From: Acidobacteriota bacterium
Lineage (GTDB): Bacteria; Acidobacteriota; Terriglobia; Bryobacterales; Bryobacteraceae
Length of the DNA stretch: 42,833 nucleotides
NCBI GenBank assembly: GCA_026394075.1
Contig: JAPKYX010000074.1
Location: forward strand, 1 to 42,833
Reading direction: 5' to 3'
This document shows, in pieces, positions 17,198 through 27,089 of this stretch (positions within the stretch are counted from its first letter, which is position 1; each line of letters starts with the position of its first letter). The notes below the pieces were generated by a model. That model ran no database searches. It saw nothing but the letters and a program-made list of their open reading frames with translations, and was not told where the DNA came from. A program made the translations under genes and the position numbers.

Positions 17198-18598
17198 CTA
17201 CCGCTGCCCGCCCGGCGTTGGCTTGCGGACCTTGGTTTTTAGCACCAGCGGCACGCCTTCAAACCCGAACCGTTTGCGCAACTGGTTCACCAGGAAGCGT
17301 TCGGTGGAGAAGTGGAGAGGCTTGTAGCCTTCCGTGAACAGAATGAACGTCGGCGGCCGGATGCCGGCCTGGGTGATGTATTTGATCTTGACGTCGGTTT
17401 CGGTGTGGAGCAGTTCCACAAAGCGGTTCAGTTCGCCCGTGGTCACGCGATGCGTGGCGGCGTCGTAGCTGTGCCGGATCAACTCGAATAGCTTCGAAAC
17501 GCCGCGGCCGCTTTTGGCGGAGATGAAGTGGATGGGCGCGTACTCCAAGAATTTCATTTGGTACCGCACGCTCTCTTCAAACTCAGTGCGGTTGAAGTTG
17601 GGCACGGCATCCACTTTGTTCACCACCAGGATCACCGGCCGCCCCGCTTCATGCGCGTAGCCGGCAATGGTGGCATCCTGGGCCGTTACGCCTTCCACGG
17701 CTTCAATGATCACCACCACCACGTGGGCCATCCGGATGGACCGGCGAGCCATCACGACGCTGAGCTTTTCCGCCATCAAGTGCGTCTTGCCCTTGCGCCG
17801 GATGCCGGCGGTGTCGACAAAGACAAACTCACGGCCGCCGCGGATCACGGTTTCATCTACCGCGTCGCGCGTCGTGCCCGCGATCGGGGTGACGATCACC
17901 CGTTCTTCCCCGGCCAGGGCGTTCAGGAGTGTGGACTTGCCCACATTCGGGCGGCCAATGATGGAGACTCGAACCGGGCGCGGCGGTTCATGCACGGGCA
18001 CGGACTCGCCCTCCGCCCCATCTTCGGTGCCGTCACCTTCTTCAAAGTTGTCTGGGTCCGGCTCCGGCTCCTCGTCCATCTCGGGGAAGCCTTCCGTGAT
18101 GTGCTCCAGCAGTTCGCCCACGCCCAGGCGATGCTCCGCGGAGACTGCGGCCACATGGCGGAAGCCGAACTCGTGGAACTGGTCGGTCAGGTTGGCCCGC
18201 TTGGGCACGTCGATCTTGTTGACGGCCAGCGTCACGGGCTTGCCCAGCTTGCGGAGCATGATGGCCAGGTCGCGGTCGGCGGAGGTGATCTCGGTGCGGC
18301 CGTCGATCACAAAAATAATCTGGTCGGCCTCTTCGAGCGCCGTCTGGGCCTGCTTCAAGATGTTGGCCGGGATCAACTCCGCATCGTTGGGGATGATGCC
18401 GCCGGTGTCGATCAGCTCAAAAGGCTTGCGTTGGTAAGTGGCCTCGCCGTAGATGCGGTCCCGGGTTATGCCCGGCTCATCGCCCACAATCGACTTGCGC
18501 TGTCCGATGATGGTGTTGAAGAGAGTGGATTTGCCTACGTTCGGGCGGCCGACGATGACCACCGAAGGCAGGCGTACGTCGGACGGTATGCGTGACAT
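17198..18598 (-). CDS. der: Ribosome-assembly GTPase Der (EngA)
   Basis: This 466-residue protein is the double GTPase that matures the 50S subunit. The first G domain has GRPNVGKS (17-24), DTGG (64-67) and NKID (127-130). An acidic linker (about 173-200, [15 protein letters not shown]) leads to the second G domain with GRPNVGKS (215-222), [10 protein letters not shown] and NKVD. A KH-like domain follows and ends [13 protein letters not shown]. The ATG at 18596-18598 was chosen; a TTG immediately upstream is also in frame. The gene is head-to-head with the precorrin-2 dehydrogenase gene, with about 20 bases between likely starts. Confidence 0.98.
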   Translation of the reverse strand: MSRIPSDVRLPSVVIVGRPNVGKSTLFNTIIGQRKSIVGDEPGITRDRIYGEATYQRKPFELIDTGGIIPNDAELIPANILKQAQTALEEADQIIFVIDGRTEITSADRDLAIMLRKLGKPVTLAVNKIDVPKRANLTDQFHEFGFRHVAAVSAEHRLGVGELLEHITEGFPEMDEEPEPDPDNFEEGDGTEDGAEGESVPVHEPPRPVRVSIIGRPNVGKSTLLNALAGEERVIVTPIAGTTRDAVDETVIRGGREFVFVDTAGIRRKGKTHLMAEKLSVVMARRSIRMAHVVVVIIEAVEGVTAQDATIAGYAHEAGRPVILVVNKVDAVPNFNRTEFEESVRYQMKFLEYAPIHFISAKSGRGVSKLFELIRHSYDAATHRVTTGELNRFVELLHTETDVKIKYITQAGIRPPTFILFTEGYKPLHFSTERFLVNQLRKRFGFEGVPLVLKTKVRKPTPGGQR

Positions 18599-18618
18599 CA
18601 AATATTGATGGTAGCAGT

Positions 18619-19068
18619 GTGGATCAATGCGTGACGCATTATCCGGTGTTTCTCAACCTGCGCGGGCGGCGCGTCGTCGTCGTTGGCGGCGGTCCAGTGG
18701 CCGTGCGCAAGGCCAAAGGGTTGCTCGAAGCCGGGGCCCTGGTGACGGTAATTGCCCCGGAGGTCTTGACCGGCCTGCCCATTCAGCAGAAGGTCCGCAA
18801 ATACCGCCCCGGCGACCTAAAGGGCGCCGTGCTGGCCTTCACGGCAACCAATGACCGCGCGGTGAACGCGCAAGTCACTGCGGAGGCGAACAAACGCCGA
18901 ATTCCGGTCAATGTGGCCGACGCGCCGGACGAAGGGGACTTCATTGTGCCCGCCCGAGTGCGCCGCGGACGCATACAAATTGCTATCTCCACGGGAGGCG
19001 AATCCCCCCGTTTGGCCAAGCAACTCCGAGAGAAGCTGGAATCCGTGCTGCCAGACGTGCGAACATAG
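18619..19068 (+). CDS. Precorrin-2 dehydrogenase (CysG N-terminal/Met8p-like)
   Basis: This small protein (about 149 residues) matches the NAD-dependent precorrin-2 dehydrogenase module of siroheme synthase, which oxidises precorrin-2 to sirohydrochlorin. The order is typical: [40 protein letters not shown] (the GxGxVA loop binds NAD), [55 protein letters not shown]. No uroporphyrinogen methyltransferase domain is attached, so it is a stand-alone enzyme. The start is uncertain: GTG codons at 18592, 18619 and 18631 are in frame and none has a good RBS. I prefer 18619, since 18592 would overlap der. The typA gene follows after 16 bases. Confidence 0.9.
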   Translation: MDQCVTHYPVFLNLRGRRVVVVGGGPVAVRKAKGLLEAGALVTVIAPEVLTGLPIQQKVRKYRPGDLKGAVLAFTATNDRAVNAQVTAEANKRRIPVNVADAPDEGDFIVPARVRRGRIQIAISTGGESPRLAKQLREKLESVLPDVRT

Positions 19069-19084
19069 AAGTTCCCCTCAAGAA

Positions 19085-20845
19085 ATGTCAGCACTCGAAA
19101 TCCGTAACATCGCTATCATTGCGCACGTCGACCACGGCAAGACCACGCTCGTCGACGCGATGCTCCGTCAAAGCGGCATCTTCCGCGCCAATGAAGAACT
19201 AAAAGACCGCGTCATGGACTCCAACGACCTGGAGCGTGAACGCGGCATCACGATTCTTTCCAAAATCACCGGTGTCCACTACCACGGGCACAAGATCAAC
19301 ATTTGCGACACGCCAGGCCACTCGGACTTTGGCGGCGAAGTGGAACGCGCGCTCAAGATCGTCGATGGCGTCATGCTGCTGGTCGACGCCAGCGAAGGCC
19401 CGTTGCCGCAAACGCGTTACGTTCTGATGAAGGCGCTGGAAGCCCGCCTGACGCCGATCGTCGTCATCAACAAGATTGACCGGCCCGACGCTCGCGCCCA
19501 GGAAGTGCTGAACGAAGTCTATGACCTGTTCATCGACCTCGACGCCGCTGAAGACCAACTGGACTTCCCGGTGGTCTACTGCATCGCCAAGGACGGCATC
19601 GCCAAGAACAGCATGGAGGAGGAATCGACCACCCTCCAGCCGCTGTTTGAAGCCATCGTCAAGCACATCCCCGCGCCCAAGGGCGATCCCGACGCCACGC
19701 TCCAACTGCTGGTGGCCAACCTCGACTACTCCGACTACCTGGGCCGCTTGGCCATTGGCCGCATCTTCAACGGCACGCTGAAGCATGGTGATGAAGTTTC
19801 GATCGCCAAGCTGGACGGCAGCTTCCAGAAGACGCGTATCACCAAGCTCTACACGTTTGAAGGCCTGAAGCGGATCGACGAAATGTCTCTGTCGGCCGGT
19901 GACATCGTGTCCATCGCGGGTGTAGAAGGCATCACCATCGGCGAGACCGTCACCAGTGCGGAAAACCCCGCGCCACTGCCGCCCATCCAGATCGATGAGC
20001 CTACCATTGCGATGACGTTCTCGGTGAACAACTCACCGTTTGCCGGTCGCGAAGGTCAGTACGTCACCTCGCGCAACTTGCGGGACCGTCTGAATAAGGA
20101 ACTGCTGACTAATGTTTCGATCAAGGTCGAAGAGGCCGGTGGGCCGGACGCCTTTAAGGTGATGGGCCGCGGCGAACTGCAGTTGGCCATCCTGATCGAA
20201 ATCAAACCGGAGATCCTCACCAAGGAGATCGACAGCAAGCAGCATGAGCCGCTGGAACTGCTGGTGGTGGACGTGGGCGAAGCCTTCGTCGGCGTCGTCA
20301 TCGAAAAGCTGGGCATGCGCAAGGGCAAGATGACCAAGATGGTCAACCATGGCTCCGGCCGCGTGCGGGTCGAATTCGAAGTGCCGTCACGCGGGCTGAT
20401 CGGCCTGCGCAGCGAAATCCTCACCGACACGCGCGGCACCGCGATCATGAACAGCCTGTTCCATGGCTACATCGTGTGGCAGGGTGACATCCCGTTCCGG
20501 CCCACCGGTTCGCTGATCTCGGACCGCAACGGCATTGCCACCGGCTACGCGCTCTACAACCTGCAGGAGCGTGGCGACATGTTCATCGGTTCCGGCGTCG
20601 ATGTCTACGAAGGCATGATCGTCGGCGAGAATGCCAAGGACTCTGACCTGACGGTGAACATCGTCAAGGAAAAGAAGCTCACCAACATGCGCGCCTCGTC
20701 TTCGGACGAAGCCATTCGCCTGGTGCCGCCGCGTTTGATGACGCTGGAAAAGGCGCTCGAGTTCATCAACGAAGACGAGTTGGTGGAAGTGACGCCCAAG
20801 TCGATCCGCCTCCGCAAGAAGATCCTGCGCGCGGCGCTGCGGTAA
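19085..20845 (+). CDS. typA: Ribosome-associated GTPase TypA/BipA
   Basis: This 586-residue translational GTPase of the elongation-factor family acts in 50S assembly and stress adaptation. The N-terminus [22 protein letters not shown] holds the P-loop. It continues with [17 protein letters not shown] (switch I), [16 protein letters not shown] (switch II) and NKIDRPDAR. Family-specific C-terminal segments are [43 protein letters not shown] and [16 protein letters not shown] chose the ATG at 19085 because homologues start just before the first strand; longer in-frame starts would run through the preceding gene. Only a weak AAG precedes the ATG. The stop is three bases from the end of the convergent ATPase gene. 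Confidence 0.98.
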   Translation: MSALEIRNIAIIAHVDHGKTTLVDAMLRQSGIFRANEELKDRVMDSNDLERERGITILSKITGVHYHGHKINICDTPGHSDFGGEVERALKIVDGVMLLVDASEGPLPQTRYVLMKALEARLTPIVVINKIDRPDARAQEVLNEVYDLFIDLDAAEDQLDFPVVYCIAKDGIAKNSMEEESTTLQPLFEAIVKHIPAPKGDPDATLQLLVANLDYSDYLGRLAIGRIFNGTLKHGDEVSIAKLDGSFQKTRITKLYTFEGLKRIDEMSLSAGDIVSIAGVEGITIGETVTSAENPAPLPPIQIDEPTIAMTFSVNNSPFAGREGQYVTSRNLRDRLNKELLTNVSIKVEEAGGPDAFKVMGRGELQLAILIEIKPEILTKEIDSKQHEPLELLVVDVGEAFVGVVIEKLGMRKGKMTKMVNHGSGRVRVEFEVPSRGLIGLRSEILTDTRGTAIMNSLFHGYIVWQGDIPFRPTGSLISDRNGIATGYALYNLQERGDMFIGSGVDVYEGMIVGENAKDSDLTVNIVKEKKLTNMRASSSDEAIRLVPPRLMTLEKALEFINEDELVEVTPKSIRLRKKILRAALR

Positions 20846-20848
20846 GCG

Positions 20849-22786
20849 CTACCCGGCGTCGGAGCCTAAGTCTTTACTAGGCAGTGCCACGCGCACGGCG
20901 TTCAGTACCGCCGCGACGTCGATCACTTCCTGGGCGATCGCTCCGGCGACGGGCGTCAGTAGCCCGGCGGCCGCCAAGCCCATGCCGATCATGCTGAGCG
21001 CCATGCCACCCACGGCGCTCTGCATGGCGATGCGCCGCATCCGCAGGCCGATGTGGATGAGTTCATCCACCTTGCCGAGCGAAGCGTCCAGCACCACCGC
21101 ATCCGCGGCTTCAGCCGTCACATCGCTGTTCTGCCCAAAGGCAATGCCCACCGTGGCCGCCTGCATGGCGGGGGCGTCATTGATGCCATCGCCCAGAAAC
21201 ATCGTCGGCGCCAGTGCCGCTTCCCGGCGGACGATGGCCACCTTCTCTTCCGGGCTCTGGCCGAACAGAGCCTCGGTGATGCCCACTTCTTTGGCGAGAT
21301 AAACCACTTCACTCTCCCGGTCGCCGGAAAGCAGCATCACCCGGTTCACCTGATGCTTGGGGCCTAGATGCCGGATGAAGGAGCGGCTTTCCTTGCGCGG
21401 CGTATCCCGGAAGCGGAACGTCGCCGCATAGGCTTTGTCCACCAGCAGGATGCATTCCATGCCCGGCGCGGCCGGGGGCAGCATGGCCGCCACTTCGGGT
21501 CGACCGGCCAGTTGCTTGCGGCCGACAATCTGGATCAACCGGGCGCCAGCGGTGGCCGTCAGTCCTTCGCCCGGCTTCTCGTGGATCTCCGCCACTTCAA
21601 CCAAGGCCAGCTTGGCGGCTGCGGCAGCTTCTCGAATGGAGGCCGCCAGGGGGTGCTTGGAGAATTGCTCCAAGCTGGCGGCGAGCCGCAGGGCTTCGGT
21701 GGTGTCAAAGCCGGGCGCGCTGAGGGTCTCGGTGAGCGCAGGCTTGCCGTAGGTGAGGGTGCCCGTCTTGTCAAAGATCACCGTCCGGCAGGAGCCAATT
21801 CGTTCGAGCATCGCCGGGTTCTTCACAATGATCGCCCGGCTGGCGGCGGCCGAGATGGCGCCGATGATGGCCACGGGAATTGCCAGCAGCAACGGGCAAG
21901 GCGTCGCGATCACCAGCACCGCCAGAAACCGGGCCGGATCGTTCCCCAGCCACCAGCCCAACCCCGCCACGGCCAGCGCGAGCACCGTGTACCAGGCTCC
22001 CAGCCGGTCCGCCACGCGGCGGAACTGCGGCCGGTTGCTTTCGGCCTCCTTCATCACCTGGATGATCTTGGAATAGCGGGAATCGACTGGCAGTTGCGTG
22101 GCGGCAATCGTCAAAGCACCTTCGCCATTGACGGCACCCGACAGCACGGGCGCGCCCACGATTTTTGAGATCTGGTAGGGCTCGCAGGTCAAGTAGGATT
22201 CATCCATTGCGCCGCGGCCTTCCACCACGGTGCCGTCCACCGGGCAAATCTCATGCGGCAGCACCACCAACTGGTCGCCCAGGCGCACGCTGTCCAGGCT
22301 GACGTCTTCGAGACCCGCCGCGGTCCGCCGGTGGGCGATGCGGGGCATGCGCTTGGCCAGCGCGCTCAGCACGGCGGAGGCGCGGCGCGTGGCGTACTGC
22401 TCGATCGCCACGCCGCCGGAGAGCATCAGCACGATGATTGCACCCGCCAGGTATTCCCCCACGACGGCGGAAGTAATGATCGAGATACCCGCCAGCAAAT
22501 CGCTGCCCAGTTCACCCGCCACGATCCGGCGCGCCAGGCTGACAATCAGCGGCGTGCCGCCAATGGCGAGTACAGAAAGCAGAATCCAGCGACTCTGTGT
22601 TTCCGGCCAGTGGAGCCCGAAGCGAGCCGCAAAGTAAGCGGCGATGCCCACCGCCGCAATGATGGCGACGACGGTTTCCCGAGATAGCCAACTGCTTGAC
22701 GCCGGGGCGTCGGTGACCGGCGCGATGGGAGGCGCAGGAGCAGGGGCCGCCGCCTCCGGTTTCAATTCCATGCCGGTACTCGCCAT
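20849..22786 (-). CDS. P1B-type heavy-metal-transporting ATPase
   Basis: This is an inner-membrane metal-exporting ATPase (645 residues from the ATG at 22784-22786). It has an Ala/Pro-rich N-terminus without a metal-binding CxxC domain, paired helices at about 37-58 and 66-88, and further helices at about 93-125 and 265-310. The intramembrane metal motif is TPCPL (295-299), resembling the TPC(P) class rather than the CPC class. DKTGT (339-343) carries the phosphorylated Asp; SKHP (376-379) and GDGINDAP (532-539) are standard. The actuator motif, normally TGE, reads TCE at 200-202, which is unusual. The tail QEVIDVAAVLNAVRV is typical of the subfamily. It lies downstream of higBA on the same strand with a 127-base gap. 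The metal is not predictable. Confidence 0.93.
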   Translation of the reverse strand: MASTGMELKPEAAAPAPAPPIAPVTDAPASSSWLSRETVVAIIAAVGIAAYFAARFGLHWPETQSRWILLSVLAIGGTPLIVSLARRIVAGELGSDLLAGISIITSAVVGEYLAGAIIVLMLSGGVAIEQYATRRASAVLSALAKRMPRIAHRRTAAGLEDVSLDSVRLGDQLVVLPHEICPVDGTVVEGRGAMDESYLTCEPYQISKIVGAPVLSGAVNGEGALTIAATQLPVDSRYSKIIQVMKEAESNRPQFRRVADRLGAWYTVLALAVAGLGWWLGNDPARFLAVLVIATPCPLLLAIPVAIIGAISAAASRAIIVKNPAMLERIGSCRTVIFDKTGTLTYGKPALTETLSAPGFDTTEALRLAASLEQFSKHPLAASIREAAAAAKLALVEVAEIHEKPGEGLTATAGARLIQIVGRKQLAGRPEVAAMLPPAAPGMECILLVDKAYAATFRFRDTPRKESRSFIRHLGPKHQVNRVMLLSGDRESEVVYLAKEVGITEALFGQSPEEKVAIVRREAALAPTMFLGDGINDAPAMQAATVGIAFGQNSDVTAEAADAVVLDASLGKVDELIHIGLRMRRIAMQSAVGGMALSMIGMGLAAAGLLTPVAGAIAQEVIDVAAVLNAVRVALPSKDLGSDAG

Positions 22787-22811
22787 TACTGCCTGCTTCC
22801 TATTGCTCTTG

Positions 22812-22833
22812 GGCGGACCTAGGGGGTCCCGCC
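22812..22833. terminator. Hairpin between higA and the metal-ATPase gene
   Basis: GGCGGACC (22812-22819) pairs with GGTCCCGCC (22825-22833) with one bulge. A second small hairpin, GCC-GAAGC with GCTTC-TGGC, lies at 22864-22884. There is no T-run, so these could be a weak terminator, an attenuator or simply processing structures. Confidence 0.3.
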
Positions 22834-22913
22834 TTGAGTGTAGCGCCGGAAGGCAGGTAGCTGGCCGAAGCATCAGCTTCTGGCGGATTAGAAAGGCCGG
22901 CCGAAAACTACCC

Positions 22914-23336
22914 CTACAGAAACGCCCCTGCGTCCAGTCGGAAGAACTCGCCCAACTTGCGCGCGTGGTTCTTGCTGATCGCCCGGCGGCCATTCAGCAC
23001 GGCCGAGGCTACGGAACTGGAGCCGAACACCTCAAGCAGGTCGCATTGCCGCAAGCCGTGCTGCGACATCAGGAGCTTCAGCACTTCCAGGGGTGATGCA
23101 TCGGGCACGTTCACCGTCACACGCTCCTCGTAGTCGAGAATCAGCCGCTCCAGCAACTTGGCCAGGGCCTGCTCTTCGGGCGAGAGCTGACGCTCCGGGA
23201 AGTCGAGCTTCTCGAGCGTGGCCACCGCCTGATCATGATCCCGCGGAGTCTCGATAATGCGCGGCAGCGCCTGGACCAGCAGCTGCGCATATACTCCTGG
23301 TTGAAAGCTTGGCGCGATCCGGTGAGTTAGGCCCAT
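22914..23336 (-). CDS. higA: HigA-family antitoxin with C-terminal HTH
   Basis: This protein of about 140 residues is the antitoxin partner of HigB. The N-terminal two thirds are helical (PRIIETPRDHDQAVATLEKL, SPEEQALAKLLERLILDYEE), as in the larger HigA antitoxins. The C-terminal 55 residues form an XRE-type helix-turn-helix: PLEVLKLLMSQHGLRQCDLLEVFGSSSVASAVLNGRRAISKNHARKL. I chose the ATG at 23334-23336 because AGGAG lies eight bases upstream; a GTG at 23345 overlaps that RBS. The start overlaps the higB stop by ten bases, the toxin-first order usual for hig loci. It should repress its own promoter, where a perfect palindrome is present. Confidence 0.92.
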   Translation of the reverse strand: MGLTHRIAPSFQPGVYAQLLVQALPRIIETPRDHDQAVATLEKLDFPERQLSPEEQALAKLLERLILDYEERVTVNVPDASPLEVLKLLMSQHGLRQCDLLEVFGSSSVASAVLNGRRAISKNHARKLGEFFRLDAGAFL

Positions 23337-23617
23337 TTCATCCACTCCTTACGGTTGTATTGTGCGTGGGTTAGCAGTGCCTTAAAGTACACGCGTTGCC
23401 CCGGATAGCTGATGACAGCAATCAAACGGAACCGATTGCCACCCAAATCGAAGATCGTTACCCGTCCGACGCGATCCGCGGACCGGAAGCTGTGGCGGAG
23501 ATCTTCAAAGCTCTGCCAGTGAGCTTTCTTCACCACTCGGTACCAAGCCATCGCCAGTGCCAGTTGGTCTAGCCTCAATGCGCTGGCCACCAGTTGCGGC
23601 TTGCTGATCACGTTCAA
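23327..23617 (-). CDS. higB: HigB-family toxin (mRNA interferase)
   Basis: This 96-residue RelE-superfamily toxin should cleave mRNA at the ribosome. Family landmarks are WYRVVKKAHWQSFEDLRHSF, the strand VTIFDLGGNRFRLIAVISY, and the C-terminal VYFKALLTHAQYNRKEWMKW. The basic and aromatic residues in NRFRLI and HAQYNRKEW correspond to the catalytic region of HigB proteins. The apparent start is TTG at 23617, with a GTG two codons later; neither has a clear RBS, consistent with low toxin expression. The gene overlaps higA by ten bases. The promoter region holds a perfect inverted repeat at 23627-23641. Confidence 0.93.
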   Translation of the reverse strand: MNVISKPQLVASALRLDQLALAMAWYRVVKKAHWQSFEDLRHSFRSADRVGRVTIFDLGGNRFRLIAVISYPGQRVYFKALLTHAQYNRKEWMKWA

Positions 23618-23626
23618 CTTATGATG

Positions 23627-23641
23627 CTAGCAAAATGCTAG
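23627..23641. promoter_or_regulatory. Perfect palindrome, candidate HigA operator
   Basis: CTAGCA-AAA-TGCTAG is a perfect 6+3+6 inverted repeat nine bases upstream of the higB start. On the minus strand it overlaps a possible -10 (TAGCAT), so a bound HigA would block transcription. It also lies 78 bases upstream of the divergent MATE gene. Confidence 0.6.
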
Positions 23642-23718
23642 GTACCCAGCGGTGTTCCCCGCTCCCCAACTTCTACGCCCCAGCTAGGCGAAACCGGGCG
23701 CGCCGAATACACTGGAGT

Positions 23719-25128
23719 ATGACCTCGCAACAACCCGCCTCCGACGCCGGATTCTGGCCGTCGATCCGTGAAGCGTTGCGCGGCACCCACCGCGACTACA
23801 CCACCGGCTCGATTGACCGCGCCATCTTGCTGTTGGCAATCCCCATGGTGCTGGAAATGGCGATGGAATCGCTGTTTGGTATCGTCAACGTCTTCTGGGT
23901 CTCGTCCCTGGGTGCCGATGCGATTGCCGCCGTCGGCGTCACCGAGAGCATCCTCACCCTGGTCTTTGCCGTCGCCATCGGGTTGTCGATGTCGCTGACC
24001 GCCACCGTCGCCCGCCGCATCGGGGAGCAGGATCACGAAGGCGCACGCGTCGCCGCCGGACAGGGCATCCTGCTGGGTAGCATTCTGGCGCTGGTGATGA
24101 GCGCGATCGGCATCATCTGGGGCTCCGATATTCTGCTCGCGATGGCGGAAACGCCCAGCGTCGTCAAGGCGGGCGCCGGCTACACGCGGCTGATCCTGGG
24201 GAGCTCTCCAGCGGTGATGATGCTGTTTCTGATCAACGCCATCTTCCGCGGTGCGGGCGACGCCACGGTGGCCATGCGGAGCCTCTGGATCGGCAATGTC
24301 GTCAACATGATTCTCGACCCGCTGCTGATCTTCGGCTGGGGTCCGGTGCCTGCCATGGGCATCCAAGGTGCCGCCATCGCCAGCACTATCGGACGCAGCT
24401 GTGGCGTGGCTTATCAGTTGAGCCAATTATTTGCGGGAAGTGGCCAGCTGCGGGTGACGGCAGCCCATTTCCGGCCGCAGCCTGCGGTGCTGAAAACGCT
24501 GCTGACAGTGGGCCTGCCCGGCGTTTTCCAGTTCATCGTCGGCCATGCCAGTTGGATCGCCATGATCAAGGTGGTGGCGATGTTCGGCGCCCAGGCCATG
24601 GCCGGCACCACCATCGCCATCCGCATCATCATCGTCACCATCCTGCCCAGTTGGGGACTCTCCAACGCCGCCGCCACGCTGGTGGGGCAGAACCTAGGCG
24701 CCGGCCACCCGCGCCGGGCCGAACACAGCGTCTGGCGCTGCGGCATCTACAACGCCATTTTCCTGGGCTTCATCACGGTGCTGTTTATCGCCTTTGCCGA
24801 ACCGATGATCGGCTTCTTCTCCACCGACCCGCTTGTGGTCAGCACCGGTGTCGATTGCCTGCGCTACATCGCCTACGGCTACGTCTTCTACGCCTTCGGC
24901 ATGGTGATGGTGCAGGCCTTCAACGGCGCGGGCGACACCTGGACGCCCACCTGGATCAACATGGCCTGCCAGTGGGCCTTCCAGATTCCGATGGCCTATC
25001 TGCTCGCTAAACCCATGGGGCTGGGCCCACGCGGTGTCTTTATGGCGATCACCATTGGCGAATCAGTGCTTGCGGTAGTGGCGGCCATCGTCTTCCGCCG
25101 TGGAAGCTGGAAGGACCGCAAGATTTAG
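23719..25128 (+). CDS. MATE-family efflux transporter
   Basis: This 469-residue inner-membrane protein has the length and twelve-helix pattern of MATE (NorM/DinF-like) cation-coupled drug exporters. Recognisable segments are AILLLAIPMVLEMAMESLFGIVNVFWVSSLGADAIAAVG in helices 1-2, the cytoplasmic RRIGEQDHEGAR, and in the second half TLVGQNLGAGHPRRAE, matching the MATE repeat (GQNxGAG). The two halves repeat the same layout. The ATG at 23719 gives an N-terminus of about 30 cytoplasmic residues; GGAG sits only one base from it, while a TACACT -10-like hexamer ends five bases before it, so initiation may be leaderless. The gene diverges from higBA. The substrate is unknown. Confidence 0.95.
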   Translation: MTSQQPASDAGFWPSIREALRGTHRDYTTGSIDRAILLLAIPMVLEMAMESLFGIVNVFWVSSLGADAIAAVGVTESILTLVFAVAIGLSMSLTATVARRIGEQDHEGARVAAGQGILLGSILALVMSAIGIIWGSDILLAMAETPSVVKAGAGYTRLILGSSPAVMMLFLINAIFRGAGDATVAMRSLWIGNVVNMILDPLLIFGWGPVPAMGIQGAAIASTIGRSCGVAYQLSQLFAGSGQLRVTAAHFRPQPAVLKTLLTVGLPGVFQFIVGHASWIAMIKVVAMFGAQAMAGTTIAIRIIIVTILPSWGLSNAAATLVGQNLGAGHPRRAEHSVWRCGIYNAIFLGFITVLFIAFAEPMIGFFSTDPLVVSTGVDCLRYIAYGYVFYAFGMVMVQAFNGAGDTWTPTWINMACQWAFQIPMAYLLAKPMGLGPRGVFMAITIGESVLAVVAAIVFRRGSWKDRKI

Positions 25129-25137
25129 CGGATAGAA

Positions 25138-27081
25138 GTGCCGGACACCGTTTCTCATTCCGGAGGGCGACCCATCTCGGCGAAGAAATTCTTCGGCAAG
25201 AAGGGAGTACTGTCGGAATGGCACCCCAATTTTGAGTTCCGCCCCGGGCAATTGGCCATGGCTGAGGCGGTGGAGAACGCGCTCGACGAGAAACGCCACC
25301 TGATTGTCGAGGCCGGTACCGGCACCGGAAAGACGCTCGCCTATCTGGTGCCGGCAATTCTTTCCGGTAAGCGCGTCGTCGTCTCCACCGGCACCAAGAA
25401 CCTGCAGGAACAGCTCTACTTCAAAGACATTCCGTTCCTTCAGCAGCACCTGACGGCTCCGCTGCGGGTCTGCCTGATGAAGGGCCGCCAGAACTATCTC
25501 TGCCGCCAGAAGGTTTACGACGCCGAGCGCGAGCCGATTCTCGAAGGCCTGGAGGAAGTCACCGACTTCAAGGTGATCCGCGAGTGGGAAGAGAAGACCG
25601 AAACCGGCGATCGCGCCGAGCTGAAAACGTTGCCCGAGACGTCCCGCCTGTGGGAGAAGCTGGACGCCCGCCGCGAACGCTGTACCGGCCAGCGCTGCAC
25701 GCAGTTCGAACGCTGCTTCATCACGGAGCTGCAGCGCAAGGCTGCTGAATCGGACGTCATCATCGTCAATCACCACTTGTTCTTTGCGGACCTGGCGGTG
25801 AAGCAGGAGGACTTTGGCGGCGTCATCCCGCATTATGCGGCCGTGATCTTTGACGAAGCGCACGAGATTGAGGACGTGGCCGGTACGTACTTTGGCGTTT
25901 CGATTTCGAATTACCAGATCGACGACCTGATGCGCGACATCGGCGATCTGTCGCGCCGCAAGAACTTCGGTTCGCCCGAAATTGACCGCGCTCTGATTGC
26001 TGCCAGTGACCGGGCCGCCAAGTTCTTCTCCCTGTTCGGTGAGCAGGAAGGCCGCCAGGGCTTCTCGCGGCAAGCCGCGTTGATCGCCACCCATCGCGAG
26101 ATCTACGAAGATGTGCTGATCTCGCTCGAACTGGTGGAGACCATCCTGAAGCTGGTCGATGATGCGCCCGACGAGCTGATCCCGCTGGTCCGCCGGGCCA
26201 GCGACATCCGCGACAAGGTGAAGTTCTGGATGGAATCCGGTGACCAGCAGTACGTCTTCTGGATCGAGAAACGTGGCCGGGGCCGCTTCCTGCAAGCGAC
26301 GCCCATCGATGTCTCCAGCTTGCTTGACCAACGCCTGTTTGACCAGATCGATACCGTCGTGCTCACCTCCGCCACGCTTGCCGTCGCCGGCGGTTTCGAG
26401 TATGTGCAGAAGCGGCTGGGTTTGCGTCAGGCGCGGACGCTGGCTGTCGAAGGCAGTTTCGATTACGAGAACCAGGCGCTGCTCTATGTGCCGCAACATC
26501 TGCCGGACCCGCGCAATGCCGCGTTCGCCACGGTGGCCGCCCGCGAGGTGCTGCGGATCCTCGAACATTCCCGTGGCCGGGCCTTCGTCCTGTTCACCAG
26601 CTACGCGCAGATGCGGACGGTCCACGATGCGGTGGTGCCGGATCTGGAGTACCCGGTGCTGCTGCAAGGCACCCGGCCGCGCAACGCACTGCTCGAACAG
26701 TTCCGAGCCACACCCAACTGCGTGCTGTTCGCCACCAGTTCGTTCTGGCAGGGCGTCGATGTCCAGGGTGACGCACTCTCTTGCGTCATCATCGACAAGC
26801 TGCCCTTCGCCGTGCCGTCGGACCCGGTAGTGGACGCCCGCCTGCGGATGATCCGGGAAGCCGGCGGCGACCCCTTTTCTGAATACCAGGTGCCCGACGC
26901 GGCGTTAACCTTAAAGCAGGGGTTCGGGCGGCTGATCCGCAGCCGGACGGACCGCGGTGTGCTGGTGCTGCTCGACCACCGGATCACGCGCACCCGCTAC
27001 GGCCAGATGTTTTTCGACAGTCTGCCGCCCTACGGGTTCTCGACCCGGATCGAAGATGTCGAGAAGTTTTTTGAGAGCTGA
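25138..27081 (+). CDS. DinG-like Fe-S DNA helicase (XPD-type superfamily 2)
   Basis: This 647-residue protein is an ATP-dependent 5'-3' helicase of the DinG/YoaA/XPD type. Walker A is EAGTGTGKT (58-66) and Walker B is DEAH (239-242). Four cysteines at 122, 182, 187 and 193 (NYLCRQ, ERCTGQRC, ERC) are spaced to hold the [4Fe-4S] cluster of this group. C-terminal motifs include LFTSYAQM, FWQGVDVQGDAL, IIDKLPF and the motif VI-like QGFGRLIRSRTDRG. It probably unwinds damaged or R-loop DNA. The start is GTG at 25138, nine bases after the MATE stop. The queD gene follows after eight bases. Confidence 0.93.
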   Translation: MPDTVSHSGGRPISAKKFFGKKGVLSEWHPNFEFRPGQLAMAEAVENALDEKRHLIVEAGTGTGKTLAYLVPAILSGKRVVVSTGTKNLQEQLYFKDIPFLQQHLTAPLRVCLMKGRQNYLCRQKVYDAEREPILEGLEEVTDFKVIREWEEKTETGDRAELKTLPETSRLWEKLDARRERCTGQRCTQFERCFITELQRKAAESDVIIVNHHLFFADLAVKQEDFGGVIPHYAAVIFDEAHEIEDVAGTYFGVSISNYQIDDLMRDIGDLSRRKNFGSPEIDRALIAASDRAAKFFSLFGEQEGRQGFSRQAALIATHREIYEDVLISLELVETILKLVDDAPDELIPLVRRASDIRDKVKFWMESGDQQYVFWIEKRGRGRFLQATPIDVSSLLDQRLFDQIDTVVLTSATLAVAGGFEYVQKRLGLRQARTLAVEGSFDYENQALLYVPQHLPDPRNAAFATVAAREVLRILEHSRGRAFVLFTSYAQMRTVHDAVVPDLEYPVLLQGTRPRNALLEQFRATPNCVLFATSSFWQGVDVQGDALSCVIIDKLPFAVPSDPVVDARLRMIREAGGDPFSEYQVPDAALTLKQGFGRLIRSRTDRGVLVLLDHRITRTRYGQMFFDSLPPYGFSTRIEDVEKFFES

Positions 27082-27089
27082 GGAAGAGG

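Noticed and set aside
22914..23617. The higBA locus as a mark of a recently acquired island or prophage
   Set aside because: No integrase, attachment repeats or transposase flank it, and base composition matches the surroundings by eye.
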